Counted from the stretch's first letter, positions 18,828-27,835 are shown. The stretch is 64,000 nucleotides of DNA from Opitutaceae bacterium (GCA_030693515.1 JAUYAK010000063.1:164075-228074), one strand, 5' to 3'. The notes: generated by a model from the sequence alone, not told the origin. Numbers and translations are program-made.

Positions 18828-19913
18828 ATGCATGCCCGCCTTTTCCCTTTTTCCCTGCTCCTTGCCTGCTCGCTCACCGTGGGCCCCGCCCTCCGCGCCG
18901 CGGATGCGCCCGCCGCCGTCAAATTCTCCGATCCCGCCAAGCCCGGCCGCCTTGAGATCAAGCTCGGCCACGGCGACCTGCGCATCACCGCCGCCGACAC
19001 CGACGAGATCACGGTGAAGTCCGAAGCCAAGGCCGCGAGCAAGTCGGCCCGCAAGGATGGGCTCCGCGTCCTCAGCTCCTCGTCGAGCTTTGTCCTCAGC
19101 GAGAAGGACAATGTCGCCACGCTCGATGCCGTGGCCGACGGCTGGAAGGGCGGCGGCTCGAATTTCGACGTCACGGTGCCGCGCCGCACGGCCATCGTCG
19201 TGAAAAACTCCTGGGGCGGCGACATCACCTGCACCGGCACCGCCGGCAACCTCGAGATCAACAGCATGAACGGCACGATCCGGCTCGACGACATCACGGG
19301 CGGCGTCGTCGCCTCGACGATGAACGGCGAGATCCGCGCCAGCATCCGCGAGCTGCGCGAGGGTTGCCCCCTCTCGTTTACTTCGATGAACGGCGAAGTC
19401 GTGCTCCGCCTCCCAGCCGAGACGCGGGCCAATGTGCGCCTGCGCACGCAAAACGGCTCCGTGCTCACTGATTTTGATGAGACTGCGCTCGTGACCAAGG
19501 CCGAGAACACACCCGGCACGCGCACACGTGATTCCCGCGCCTGGACGACCCGCCCCAACACCAAGGTCATCAGCGCGGATGTGCATGAGGCGATCCGCGA
19601 AGCCGTGCAGACCGGCGCGAGCGCGGCCCGCGAGGCCATTGCCGCCGTGAAGGAGAGCCTGGAAGCCGCGCGCGAAGGCGCCGAAGCCGCGCGGCGCGAG
19701 GCTCAGCGCGCCCGCGAGGCCGAGGCGCAGGATGCAACCGAAACGCCCGTCGCGCCCAAGCCTCCGGCGGCGCCGGTGCCACCGAAAATGCCCGCCCTTC
19801 CCACCATCTCCGGCGGCAAACTCGTGACGGGCACCCTCAACGGCGGCGGCCCCGAGATCAGTGTCGCCACCATGAACGGCGACGTGACCCTGCGGAAACT
19901 TGAGGGCAAATAA
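18828..19913 (+). CDS. Exported DUF4097 beta-strand repeat protein
   Basis: 361 residues. A signal peptide (LFPFSLLLACSLTVGPALRA) is followed by a right-handed beta-repeat of the DUF4097 type, with repeated STMNGEIRA / TSMNGEVVL / ATMNGDVTL turns. Between the last two repeats lies an Ala/Arg/Glu helix (about 255-300) and a Pro-rich linker (about 305-330), so the final strand (GGPEISVATMNGDV) is set apart. It is the third gene of the ECF sigma/anti-sigma operon. DUF4097 proteins are common in such operons, but their biochemical function is unknown. Confidence 0.8.
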   Translation: MHARLFPFSLLLACSLTVGPALRAADAPAAVKFSDPAKPGRLEIKLGHGDLRITAADTDEITVKSEAKAASKSARKDGLRVLSSSSSFVLSEKDNVATLDAVADGWKGGGSNFDVTVPRRTAIVVKNSWGGDITCTGTAGNLEINSMNGTIRLDDITGGVVASTMNGEIRASIRELREGCPLSFTSMNGEVVLRLPAETRANVRLRTQNGSVLTDFDETALVTKAENTPGTRTRDSRAWTTRPNTKVISADVHEAIREAVQTGASAAREAIAAVKESLEAAREGAEAARREAQRAREAEAQDATETPVAPKPPAAPVPPKMPALPTISGGKLVTGTLNGGGPEISVATMNGDVTLRKLEGK

Positions 19914-20031
19914 GCCCCCGGAAGCGGGTATTAGCGGGCCCATCGGCCCACCCCGTCGCATCTGATATGCGCAGAACGGCGTATTCCCCTTTCGCCAGCT
20001 AGTCGCTAGAGTGGTCGGCTGTCCAATCGCC

Positions 20032-20115
20032 ATGCTGCCCGTCGTCATCGTCCTCGTCCTCCTCACCGCCCTCGTGGCGACGGAGTCCTCGTCGACAAAT
20101 GGGGACGAGAGCTGA
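20032..20115 (+). CDS. Possible 27-residue hydrophobic peptide
   Basis: An ATG-to-TGA frame of 27 codons in an otherwise gene-free stretch (19914-20250). The first half is strongly hydrophobic (LPVVIVLVLLTALVAT) and the second half polar. No clear ribosome-binding site is visible and no family is recognised. It could equally be chance. Confidence 0.2.
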   Translation: MLPVVIVLVLLTALVATESSSTNGDES

Positions 20116-20176
20116 GCGCGCGGCGAAGCGCATTGGGGTCAACGCGCTCCACTTCGGAAGTCCGGTCCGAGCGCGT

Positions 20177-20216
20177 AAAACAGGCAGGGGCGCCCCCGCG
20201 TGCGGGAACGCCCCTG
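20177..20216 (-). terminator. Terminator of the TonB-domain gene
   Basis: CAGGGGCG (20185-20192) pairs perfectly with CGCCCCTG (20209-20216). Read on the minus strand the hairpin is followed by GCCTGTTTT. It lies 35 bases downstream of the stop of the 20251-20634 gene. Confidence 0.6.
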
Positions 20217-20250
20217 ATTGTTTACTGTTGTGCTGACTCTGCGGCTGGCC

Positions 20251-20634
20251 TCAACGCTCGCCGGACTCCGCGAAGCTGACGATCTTCACCGGGAGCGAGA
20301 CTTTCGTCGCGACCGGCTTGCCATCGACCTGCGCGGGGAGGAAGCGCCATTGCTTGACCGCCTTGACGACCGCCGTCGCCAGCATGTCGTCCGTGGCGGA
20401 CTTCACGCTGAAGGCGGCAGGCATCCCGGCTGCGTCCACCAAGAACTCGAGCCACACCGAGCCTCCGGTGAACTCCGACCCGACCGTGGGGGAGACCACG
20501 ACGACGGGCACGGGCACACCGGGCTCCTTGCGACACGAATCCAAGTAGGCCTGCTCCGCATCCGTCGCGAAAGCGACGGTGCGAAGAAGCGCACCCAGAC
20601 TGAGGAGGACGACGAGTTTATTGACTGCTTTCAT
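20251..20634 (-). CDS. Exported stand-alone TonB C-terminal-like domain protein
   Basis: 127 residues: a signal peptide (KLVVLLSLGALLRTVAFA) and then a single TonB_C-like domain (SVWLEFLVDAAGMPAAFSVK, AVVKAVKQWRFLPAQVDGKP). The inner-membrane anchor and the Pro-rich spacer of true TonB are missing, so it probably cannot transmit proton-motive force itself. It may bind receptors or peptidoglycan in the periplasm. One Cys (DSCRKEPG) is present. Monocistronic, with its own terminator. Confidence 0.75.
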   Translation of the reverse strand: MKAVNKLVVLLSLGALLRTVAFATDAEQAYLDSCRKEPGVPVPVVVVSPTVGSEFTGGSVWLEFLVDAAGMPAAFSVKSATDDMLATAVVKAVKQWRFLPAQVDGKPVATKVSLPVKIVSFAESGER

Positions 20635-21079
20635 GGTATTAAACTCCGCGGATAAGGCGGAGAGTTTGGTTTTCTCTCTCTATCACCGTCGGTTGGGAAC
20701 ACCCGCGGCTCGGTCGGGCGCAAGCCCACCCGGTCCACGGGCGGTTTTCGGCCGGCCGACGCGTGAGCGCCTGCCGGTCAAAGCATCTGTTTCGGGGAAA
20801 CCAGCGGGGGCTCGCGACTCGTCCGCGCACCCACCGCCAAGCTGCCGCTGCCCGCGTTGGGACCAACCCGATCGCGGCCAGCGAAATTCAAAGAACCCTG
20901 ATTTTGGGGCGTTCCCATGAAAGCACCTCCCCTTTAGCAGAGCCGATGCCACGTCCGACAAGCGCAACTTTATGCGTCACTGGAACGTAACCCATCGAAA
21001 CCATTCATGCGGCTTTTCTCCACTCACAGCTTGCAGCAACGCAGGACACCCGGTTCCTTTGCTCCTTCGTTTCGCACTC
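20635..21079. other. Gene-free stretch between divergent genes
   Basis: A GC-rich hairpin (20641-20667, AAACTCCGC / GCGGAGAGTTT) lies just upstream of the TonB-domain gene in its leader. The rest should contain the promoters of both divergent genes, but I see no convincing -35/-10 pair, riboswitch core or small gene. Confidence 0.4.
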
Positions 21080-22267
21080 ATGCCGTCCTCCGTCCCGACC
21101 CAGCCCAGCTACTTTTCCCGCCTGTCGACCGCCATGCTTCAGTGGATCGACTCCGATCACACGCCGGACGGACCGGACCGGATGCGCCAGGAGCCCGACC
21201 GCGTGGACTGGGTGCGCTGCATCCCGTTCATCATTCTGCACGTCGGCTGTCTCGGCGTCATCTGGGTGGGCGCGAGCGCCTTTGCCGTGTGGCTGGCCGT
21301 GGCGCTCTACGTCGTGCGGATGTTTGCCGTCACCGGCATCTACCACCGCTATTTCTCCCATAAGACCTACAGCACATCGCGCCTCGGGCAGTTTCTCCTC
21401 GCCGTGTGGGGCGGCACGACCGTGCAACGCGGCGCGCTCTGGTGGGCCTACCACCACCGCCACCACCACCGCCATTCGGACGAGCCCGAGGACGCCCACT
21501 CGCCGCACGTCCACGGCTTCTGGTGGTCGCACATCGGCTGGATCACGAGCCGCCGCAATTTCCCGACCGACTACTCGACCATCAAGGACCTCGCGAAATT
21601 CCCCGAGCTCGTCTGGCTCAACCGCTTCGACACCGTGGTGCCACTGGTCTTCGCGCTGGCGATCTTCGGCTTGGGCGCAGCGTTGGAGACGTGGGCGCCC
21701 GGCCTCGGCACCGACCGCTGGCAGCTGCTCGTCTGGGGCTTCTTCATCAGCACCACGTTCCTCTTCCACGGCACCTCGTGCATCAACTCGATGGCGCACC
21801 TGATGGGCAAACGCCGCTTCAACACCAGCGACGACTCGCGGAACAGTTTCATCCTCGCGATCATCTGTCTCGGCGAAGGCTGGCACAACAACCACCACCG
21901 CTACCAGTCCTCGACCCGCAACGGCTTCTACTGGTGGGAAATTGATCCCACCTACTACGGCCTCAAGTTTCTCTCCTGGACCGGACTCATCTGGGGCCTG
22001 AAGCCCGTGCCCGCCTCGATCATGGAGGAAGCCGCCCGCGCCGATCACGCGAGCAGCGTCGCGGCGGCGCAGCGCGCCCTGCACACGCACCCGGATTTCT
22101 CCTCCCTTAAGAAAGTCGTCCCCGCCGCCGCGGCCTTCGCCGTCGCGACGGCCACGGCCTCGAACCTGACTGTGCCGAAAAAAACCGAGGGTCCCGCGAT
22201 CCACAAGGATGTGGCCGCGCAGGCCGAGGCCGGCGCAAAGCAGACTCCGCCGCCGCGCGTGATCTGA
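21080..22267 (+). CDS. Acyl-lipid/acyl-CoA delta-9-type fatty-acid desaturase
   Basis: 395 residues, membrane di-iron desaturase. The three histidine boxes are present: HRYFSH (residues 89-94), HHRHH within 125-132, and HNNHH near 268-272. Four membrane helices flank them. The enzyme inserts a cis double bond into an acyl chain, using O2 and an electron donor. The C-terminal tail (about 350-395) is Ala-rich. ATG 21080 is the first plausible start. It precedes the lipid operon starting at 22462 but has its own terminator, so it may be controlled separately while supplying the unsaturated substrate. Confidence 0.9.
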   Translation: MPSSVPTQPSYFSRLSTAMLQWIDSDHTPDGPDRMRQEPDRVDWVRCIPFIILHVGCLGVIWVGASAFAVWLAVALYVVRMFAVTGIYHRYFSHKTYSTSRLGQFLLAVWGGTTVQRGALWWAYHHRHHHRHSDEPEDAHSPHVHGFWWSHIGWITSRRNFPTDYSTIKDLAKFPELVWLNRFDTVVPLVFALAIFGLGAALETWAPGLGTDRWQLLVWGFFISTTFLFHGTSCINSMAHLMGKRRFNTSDDSRNSFILAIICLGEGWHNNHHRYQSSTRNGFYWWEIDPTYYGLKFLSWTGLIWGLKPVPASIMEEAARADHASSVAAAQRALHTHPDFSSLKKVVPAAAAFAVATATASNLTVPKKTEGPAIHKDVAAQAEAGAKQTPPPRVI

Positions 22268-22293
22268 ACGGCGCAAGCTCCCCTGTTTCCACC

Positions 22294-22321
22294 AAGGCGT
22301 CGCCCTCCGCGACGCCTTTTT
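22294..22321 (+). terminator. Rho-independent terminator after the desaturase
   Basis: A perfect 10-base stem (AAGGCGTCGC 22294-22303, GCGACGCCTT 22309-22318) with a 5-base loop and further T residues to 22321. It lies 26 bases after the desaturase stop. Confidence 0.85.
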
Positions 22322-22461
22322 CGCGGACACGTTTCCCGCGTCGCCGGCGAGGATGCTGCGTCCGCCACTTCAGTCCGCACGTAACACCCGCGCCCAATCC
22401 CTCCTCGACCCGTCTCTCTCTTTCCCGTTCTTCCGCTCTCCCTGTCTTTGTCTTCCGCCTC

Positions 22462-23787
22462 ATGCCCACCCTCGCAATCATCGGCACCGGCATCGCCGGC
22501 CTCGGCTGCGCGCATTTTCTCCGCCGCGACTTCGACCTCACGCTCTTCGAGCGGGGCGACTACGTCGGCGGCCATACCCACACCGTTACCGTCCAAGAGC
22601 CCGGTGGGCCCGCCGTCCGGGCGCGCAGCGTGGCCATGGACACCGGGTTCATGGTCTTCAACCACGCGACCTATCCCCACCTCACGCGGCTCTTCCGCGA
22701 GCTGGCCGTGCCGACGAAGCCCACCGCGATGTCGTTCAGCGTGCGGCACACCGATACCGGACTCGAATTCGCCGGCTCCTCGCTGAACCATCTCTTCGCC
22801 CAGCGCCGCAATCTCCTCCGCCCGCGCTTCTGGCGGCTCATCGCCGCCATCAACCGCTTCAACTCCGAAGCGGTCGCCGCCTTGGACGACCCCGCGGCCC
22901 AAAACGAAAACCTCGGCGACTACGTCCGCCGCCGCGGCTACGGCGCGGATTTCTTCGATCTCTATCTTGCGCCCATGAGCTCCGCCGTGTGGAGCACGCC
23001 TCCGCAGCTCATGCTGGAGTTTCCCGCGACGACCCTCCTCCGCTTCTTCCACAACCACGGCTTCCTCGGCCTCAGCACCCAGCACCAATGGTGGACTGTC
23101 GAGGGCGGCGCCAAAAATTACGTCGATCGTCTCACCGCCCCGTGGCGCGACCGCATCCGCGTCGGTCTCGCCGCGACCCGTATCGTGCGCACGGCCCACG
23201 GCGTGGCCGTGACGACCTCCGATGGACGCACCGAGGTTTTCGACAAGGCCATCCTCGCCTGCCACGGCGACCAAGCCCTGCGCCTCCTCGCCGCGCCCAC
23301 CTTCGACGAGGAGCGGCTCCTGGCCGAGTTTCGCTACCATCCCAATATCGCCACAGTCCACACCGACGCCTCCGTGATGCCCCGCACGCGCCTCGCCTGG
23401 TCGAGCTGGAACTACGAGATCGCGCGCGACGACGCCGGCCGGCTCTCCACGGCCACCCATTATTGGATGAATTCCCTCCAAGGCGTCTCCGATCGCGAAA
23501 ACTACTTCGTCTCCATCAACCGCCCCGAGGCCATCGCGCCCGACCGCGTCCTCCGCCGCATCAACTACGAGCACCCGCTCTTCAGCCTCGGCGCCGTGCG
23601 CGCCCAAGCCGGCATCCCAGCCCTGAACGCCGCCGCCCGCGGCGGCACCGAGACCTATTTCGCCGGCGCCTGGCAACGCTACGGCTTCCACGAGGACGGC
23701 CTCCTGAGCGCCGTGCGCCTGAGCGAGCTGCTTCTCGGCCGCGATCCGTGGGAGCCCATGCCCGCCGTGGCCGTCGCCCAAGCCTGA
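22462..23787 (+). CDS. FAD-dependent oxidoreductase (amine-oxidase-like) of the lipid operon
   Basis: 441 residues. The N-terminal dinucleotide fold starts at once (LAIIGTGIAGLGCAHFLRR), with the acidic end of strand 2 in LFERGDYVGGHTHTV, and a C-terminal FAD contact (TYFAGAWQRYGFHEDGLLSA) is present. This subfamily is regularly found beside DUF1365 and CFAS-like genes and is more like phytoene/protoporphyrinogen-type flavoproteins than true amine oxidases. The likely role is oxidation or isomerisation of an acyl chain. First gene of an eight-gene run whose later members mostly overlap. Confidence 0.85.
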   Translation: MPTLAIIGTGIAGLGCAHFLRRDFDLTLFERGDYVGGHTHTVTVQEPGGPAVRARSVAMDTGFMVFNHATYPHLTRLFRELAVPTKPTAMSFSVRHTDTGLEFAGSSLNHLFAQRRNLLRPRFWRLIAAINRFNSEAVAALDDPAAQNENLGDYVRRRGYGADFFDLYLAPMSSAVWSTPPQLMLEFPATTLLRFFHNHGFLGLSTQHQWWTVEGGAKNYVDRLTAPWRDRIRVGLAATRIVRTAHGVAVTTSDGRTEVFDKAILACHGDQALRLLAAPTFDEERLLAEFRYHPNIATVHTDASVMPRTRLAWSSWNYEIARDDAGRLSTATHYWMNSLQGVSDRENYFVSINRPEAIAPDRVLRRINYEHPLFSLGAVRAQAGIPALNAAARGGTETYFAGAWQRYGFHEDGLLSAVRLSELLLGRDPWEPMPAVAVAQA

Positions 23788-23888
23788 AGCTTGCGCCCCC
23801 CATGCTGGCGCGGCATTGGCTACAGGCGATCGCTTGCCGGGCATCCACCTCGGCAACTCGGGCGTAGCACCTGCGCTCCCCTCCACCG

Positions 23889-24800
23889 ATGAATTCCTGC
23901 CTCTACGAGTGTCACGTCATGCACGCGCGATTTGCCCCGCGCGCGCACCGTTTCCTCTACCGCATCTTCCTCTTCGCGATCGACCTCGACGAACTGGAGG
24001 CCCTGCCGCGGCAGCTCACCTGGTTCTCGGTCGGCCGCCGCAATCTCTACTCTTTCCGTGACGCCGATTTTCTTCCGACGGGCGAAAAACTCCACAACGC
24101 CGCACACGCCACGCGCGATGCCTCGCCAGCAATCGCAAATCGTAAATCCCAAATCGCAAATCTGAAGTCCCGCGTCGTCGCCCACGCCGCCCGCCACGGC
24201 GTCGATGTCGCCGGCGGCCGCATCGTGCTCGTGACGCTGCCGCGCGTCCTCGGCTATCTGTTCAATCCTGTCTCCTTTTACTTCTGCCACGACCGCTCCG
24301 GCGCGCCGGCCTGCGCCATCGCGGAGGTGACGAATACATTCAAGGAGATGAAGCCCTATTTCCTAGGGCCCGAGTCGCTCACGGCCTCATCGCCCATCGC
24401 CCCTCACCCCACACCCGGCGGCTCTGCCGCCGCCGCCTTCCGCCTGCGCGTGCCGAAAAATTTCTACGTCTCTCCCTACTCGGACGTCGATGTCGCCTTC
24501 GATTTCACCCTCCGCACGCCCGGCGACCGCCTCTCGATCCAGATCGATGATTATGTCGGCCCCGAGCGCACGCTCACGACCACGCTCACCGGCCCGCGCC
24601 GCGCGCTCACCTCGGCCCGCCTCGCGTGGTTCACGCTCAAGTATCCGCTGATTAGCCTGCGCATCATCGCCCTCATTCACTGGCACGCCCTGCGTTTGTG
24701 GCTGAAACGCGTGCCATGGTTCGCCAAGGCCGCGCGACCCGAGGCCCAGCGTGACCTCTACCGCCCCCACCATTCCCTTCAGCCCTCCGACGCCGCATGA
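23889..24800 (+). CDS. DUF1365 family protein
   Basis: 303 residues. It begins with the family signature CLYECHVMHARFAPRAHRFLY and contains YLFNPVSFYFCHD, EVTNTFKEM and KNFYVSPYSDVD. No enzyme activity is established for DUF1365, but the family is strongly linked to CFAS-like methyltransferases and lipid stress genes. An A/T-rich insert (24131-24170, residues about 81-94) interrupts the protein between conserved blocks without breaking the frame. It overlaps the next gene by 4 bases. Confidence 0.85.
   Translation: MNSCLYECHVMHARFAPRAHRFLYRIFLFAIDLDELEALPRQLTWFSVGRRNLYSFRDADFLPTGEKLHNAAHATRDASPAIANRKSQIANLKSRVVAHAARHGVDVAGGRIVLVTLPRVLGYLFNPVSFYFCHDRSGAPACAIAEVTNTFKEMKPYFLGPESLTASSPIAPHPTPGGSAAAAFRLRVPKNFYVSPYSDVDVAFDFTLRTPGDRLSIQIDDYVGPERTLTTTLTGPRRALTSARLAWFTLKYPLISLRIIALIHWHALRLWLKRVPWFAKAARPEAQRDLYRPHHSLQPSDAA
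24131..24170. repeat. A/T-rich AATCGCAAAT-type repeat inside a coding sequence
   Basis: A 40-base stretch made of near-repeats of AATCGCAAAT, CGTAAATCCC and AAATCGCAAATC, sharply richer in A+T than its surroundings. It is read in frame as ASPAIANRKSQIANLKS within the DUF1365 protein. Similar short A/T-rich runs occur between genes in related bacteria (from general knowledge, not checked here), so this looks like an intergenic repeat captured by a gene. Confidence 0.55.
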
Positions 24801-26092
24801 GTCCTTCTCCCAGCGCCACCAACTCCCTTTCCTCGAACTTCACGTCGGCCCGACCGGCCTCCTTCTGGCGCCGCGCCGTGCTCGATGCGTTTGCCGCGAT
24901 GCGTAGCGGCCGCCTCACGATCGAACTGCCCGGAGGCACCACCCACGAGATCGGCGGCGAACCGCTCGCCCGCGCCCTGCCGCTCGGCTTGCCCGCGCAC
25001 GCCCTCATCCGCGTGCACCGCGAGACGTTCTTCAAAAAATGTTTCTGGTCGGGCGACATCGGCTTTGCCGAGTCCTTCATCGATGGCGACTGGGACACAC
25101 CCGATCTCACCGCAGTGATTGCGTTTTTCATCCTGAACGTGGACTCCGCCCCCACGCTTTCCGGTTCGAGCCGCGGCGCCGCGCTCAACGCCCTCCGTTT
25201 CGCCAACCGCCTCGGTCACCTGCTCCGCCCCAACACCCGCGCGATTGCCCGCCGCAACATCGCGGAACACTACGATCTCTCCAACGACTTCTTCGCGCTC
25301 TGGCTCGATCCGTCGCTGATGTATTCCGCCGCCAAGTGGCCCGCCCACGCGCCGGACCTCCCGCTCGAAGCCGCCCAGCGTGAAAAAAACGACGCCCTCT
25401 GCCGCCACCTCCGCCTGCAACCCACGGATCGTGTGCTCGAAATCGGCACCGGCTGGGGCGGCTGGTCGCTCCACGCCGCGCGCACCTACGGCTGTCACGT
25501 GACAACCGTCACGATCTCGCGCCAGCAGTTCGAGCTCGCGCAGCGCCGCGTCGCCGCGGCCGGGCTCACCGATCGCGTGGAGGTCCAGCTCCGCGACTTC
25601 CGCGACATCACCGGCGCCTTCGACAAGATCGTCTCCATCGAAATGGTCGAGGCGATCGGCCACAGATATCAAGCGACGTTCGCCGAGGTCGTCTCGCGCC
25701 TGCTCAAGCCCGAGGGCCTGCTCGCGCTCCAGTTCATCACGTGCCCGGATGCCCGCTACGGCCAGTTCCGCCGCGGCGTGGATTTTATCCAGAAGCACAT
25801 CTTTCCCGGCTCGCTCCTGCTCTCGACCAACCGCCTCAACGACCTGCTCGCCCGCACCGGCGGCTTTGTGCTGCATGCGATGGACGACTTCGGCCCGGAC
25901 TACGCGCGCACGCTGCGGCTCTGGCGCGACAGTTTCCACGCCAAGCGCGAGCAGGTGCGCGCCCTCGGCTTCGACGAGCGCTTCGAGCGCAAGTGGACCT
26001 ACTACCTCTGCTACTGCGAGGCGGCGTTCGCGCTGCGCAACATCTCCGTCGTCCACACCCTCCACACGCGGGCGAACAACCTCAGCCTGTAG
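24797..26092 (+). CDS. Cyclopropane-fatty-acyl-phospholipid synthase-like methyltransferase (1)
   Basis: 431 residues. An N-terminal CFAS lipid-binding domain (about 25-140) is followed by a SAM-binding Rossmann domain (LEIGTGWGGWSLHAA near 215). Residues matching the E. coli Cfa active site are visible: Glu in SIEMVEAIG, the FIQKHIFPG loop, and Tyr in YYLCYCEAAF. The enzyme adds a one-carbon unit from SAM across a cis double bond of a membrane acyl chain; methyl, methylene or cyclopropane products are all known in the family. It begins within the last codons of the DUF1365 gene. The stop is TAG. Confidence 0.88.
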   Translation: MSPSPSATNSLSSNFTSARPASFWRRAVLDAFAAMRSGRLTIELPGGTTHEIGGEPLARALPLGLPAHALIRVHRETFFKKCFWSGDIGFAESFIDGDWDTPDLTAVIAFFILNVDSAPTLSGSSRGAALNALRFANRLGHLLRPNTRAIARRNIAEHYDLSNDFFALWLDPSLMYSAAKWPAHAPDLPLEAAQREKNDALCRHLRLQPTDRVLEIGTGWGGWSLHAARTYGCHVTTVTISRQQFELAQRRVAAAGLTDRVEVQLRDFRDITGAFDKIVSIEMVEAIGHRYQATFAEVVSRLLKPEGLLALQFITCPDARYGQFRRGVDFIQKHIFPGSLLLSTNRLNDLLARTGGFVLHAMDDFGPDYARTLRLWRDSFHAKREQVRALGFDERFERKWTYYLCYCEAAFALRNISVVHTLHTRANNLSL

Positions 26093-26151
26093 GGGCGTCG
26101 CTCGCCGGCGCCCGTGGACACTGGCCAACAGCGCCAGTGAAAAAGTCTCCC

Positions 26152-26547
26152 ATGATCCTCTTCCTCCGCCTCCTCTTCCTCGTCATCGTCGCCTCGATGC
26201 TTGCGGTCATAACGTGGGCGAGCCTGCACACGCCGCTGTTTGCAATTCCGCGCGAGGTGGTCTCGCACCCGTGGTTCATCGCCACGCTCTTCGACGCTTA
26301 TTACGCGTTCATCGCGTTCTATGTCTGGGTCGCTTGGAAGGAGCAGTCGCTCGCCGCCCGCGTGCTCTGGTTTGTCGCCATCATCGCGCTCGGCAATGTC
26401 GCGATCGGCGCCTACATGCTGCGCGAACTTTTCCGCCTCCCCGCGTCGGGTCCGCTCGCCTCCGTCTTCACGCAACGCAACCCCGGCACTCTGCTCCTCC
26501 CCGGTGCTCTCACGACCGCGAGCGTCGCGGTCTACCTGCTCGCGTGA
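26152..26547 (+). CDS. Small membrane protein, probably DUF1475 family
   Basis: 131 residues with about four hydrophobic segments (LRLLFLVIVASMLAVITWA, FIATLFDAYYAFIAFYVWVAW, VLWFVAIIALGNVAIGAYML, LLLPGALTTASVAVYLLA). The WASLHTPLFAIPREV and DAYYAFIAFYVWV blocks look like DUF1475 as I remember it, but I cannot confirm the family. ATG 26152 is the first start in frame after the methyltransferase. It overlaps the next gene (GTGA), placing it in the operon. No function is known. Confidence 0.65.
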   Translation: MILFLRLLFLVIVASMLAVITWASLHTPLFAIPREVVSHPWFIATLFDAYYAFIAFYVWVAWKEQSLAARVLWFVAIIALGNVAIGAYMLRELFRLPASGPLASVFTQRNPGTLLLPGALTTASVAVYLLA

Positions 26548-27053
26548 CTGAGGTCGCGAACGCCCCCGCGCCGGCCCCGCGCCCCGGTTTCTGGCGCCGG
26601 CGGGTGATTGAGCCGGTGCGGGCGCAGCTCACGCAAGGCGTCTCCCCCGATCAGATCGCGCTCACGCTGGGCGTTGGCACGGCGTGCTCGTTGCTGCCGT
26701 TTCTGGGTTTAACCTCGTTGCTCAATCTCGGTGTCGGCCTCGCCCTCCGGATGAACCAGCCGATTCTCCAGACGCTCAACCAGCTCCTCGGCCCGCTGCA
26801 ACTCGCCCTGATTCTCGTGCAGGTGCGCCTCGGCGAATGGCTCTGGGGCGCCACCGGCTATCACTTCACGGTCGGCGAAATGCTGCGCACGTTCCGCGAC
26901 AGTTCGTTCGCGGAATTCTTCGCGCGCTTCGGCTGGGCCGGTATCCATGCGCTCTCTGCCTGGCTGCTGCTGGCGCCGGTGCTCGCGGCCATTGTCTATT
27001 TTTCCGTGCGACCGGCCCTGCGCCGCGCCGCGACCGCCCTTTCCTCGCGATGA
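26544..27053 (+). CDS. DUF2062 membrane protein
   Basis: 169 residues from a GTG start that overlaps the previous stop. It has a basic N terminus (WRRRVIEPVRAQL), the phrase GVSPDQIALTLGVGTACSLLP typical of DUF2062, two to three helices and a C-terminal membrane segment (AWLLLAPVLAAIVYFSV). Some DUF2062 domains accompany glycosyltransferases or lipid enzymes; no reaction is assigned. A scaffold or transport role in this lipid operon is a guess. Confidence 0.75.
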   Translation: MTEVANAPAPAPRPGFWRRRVIEPVRAQLTQGVSPDQIALTLGVGTACSLLPFLGLTSLLNLGVGLALRMNQPILQTLNQLLGPLQLALILVQVRLGEWLWGATGYHFTVGEMLRTFRDSSFAEFFARFGWAGIHALSAWLLLAPVLAAIVYFSVRPALRRAATALSSR

Positions 27054-27835
27054 CCACACTCAACCTCGTTCTCACGGCCACGGCAGCGGCCGGCGTGCTT
27101 TTTGCCGCGCTCTATGTGCTGGCACGCCGTATCGACAACTATGGCATCGTGGACATCGCGTGGTCGTATGCCTTCGGCGCGCTCGCGGCGTTCTACGCAC
27201 TGGCCGGCCAAGGCTGGCCCATCCGCCGCGCGCTGATTGCGGCGCTGGTTGCCGTCTGGAGCGCGCGGCTCGGCACACATCTTTTCGTGCGCGTGGTCGG
27301 CCATCACCCGGTCGAGGACAGCCGCTACGTGCAGCTCCGCCGCGACTGGGCGGCCGTTTTTCATCGGAAGATGTTCGGCTTTTTCCAACTTCAAGCGCTC
27401 TCGGTCATCGCGCTCGGCGTGGCGTTTCTCTGCGCCGCGCAAAACGCCGCGCCCGCCCTGCACCCGCTCGAGACCGCCGGCACCGCGCTGTGGCTGATCG
27501 CGATCTGCGGCGAGTCGCTCGCGGACGCCCAGCTCTCCGCCTTCAAGCGCAACCCCGCCAACCAAGGCCAAGTCTGCGCCGTCGGACTCTGGCGCCTGAG
27601 CCGGCATCCCAATTATTTCTTCGAATGGCTCATCTGGGTGGCGTATTTCGTTTTCGCCCTCGCGTCGCCGTGGGGCTGGCTGGCGATCATCGGGCCCGCC
27701 GGCATCCTGTTCCTGTTGTTGCGCGTAACAGGCATACCCATGGCCGAAGCCCAAAGCCTCCGCAGCAAGGGCGACGCCTACCGCCGCTATCAACAGACCA
27801 CGAGTGCCTTCGTGCCGTGGTTCCCGAAGCCATGA
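27050..27835 (+). CDS. DUF1295 / steroid 5-alpha-reductase-like membrane protein
   Basis: 261 residues with about six helices. The C-terminal signature GLWRLSRHPNYFFEWLIWVAY and the later Tyr/Arg-rich YRRYQQTTSAFVPWFPK place it with DUF1295 and the wider steroid-reductase/isoprenylcysteine-methyltransferase fold. Relatives are NADPH-dependent reductases of lipid double bonds or methyltransferases. In this operon reduction of a methylene or enoyl intermediate would fit, but that is inference. ATGA overlaps on both sides. Confidence 0.82.
   Translation: MTTLNLVLTATAAAGVLFAALYVLARRIDNYGIVDIAWSYAFGALAAFYALAGQGWPIRRALIAALVAVWSARLGTHLFVRVVGHHPVEDSRYVQLRRDWAAVFHRKMFGFFQLQALSVIALGVAFLCAAQNAAPALHPLETAGTALWLIAICGESLADAQLSAFKRNPANQGQVCAVGLWRLSRHPNYFFEWLIWVAYFVFALASPWGWLAIIGPAGILFLLLRVTGIPMAEAQSLRSKGDAYRRYQQTTSAFVPWFPKP

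Noticed and set aside
20635..21079. A riboswitch (cobalamin or glycine type) in the long gap before the desaturase
   Set aside because: Some riboswitch-like short motifs occur, but no conserved core or pairing pattern could be assembled on either strand.
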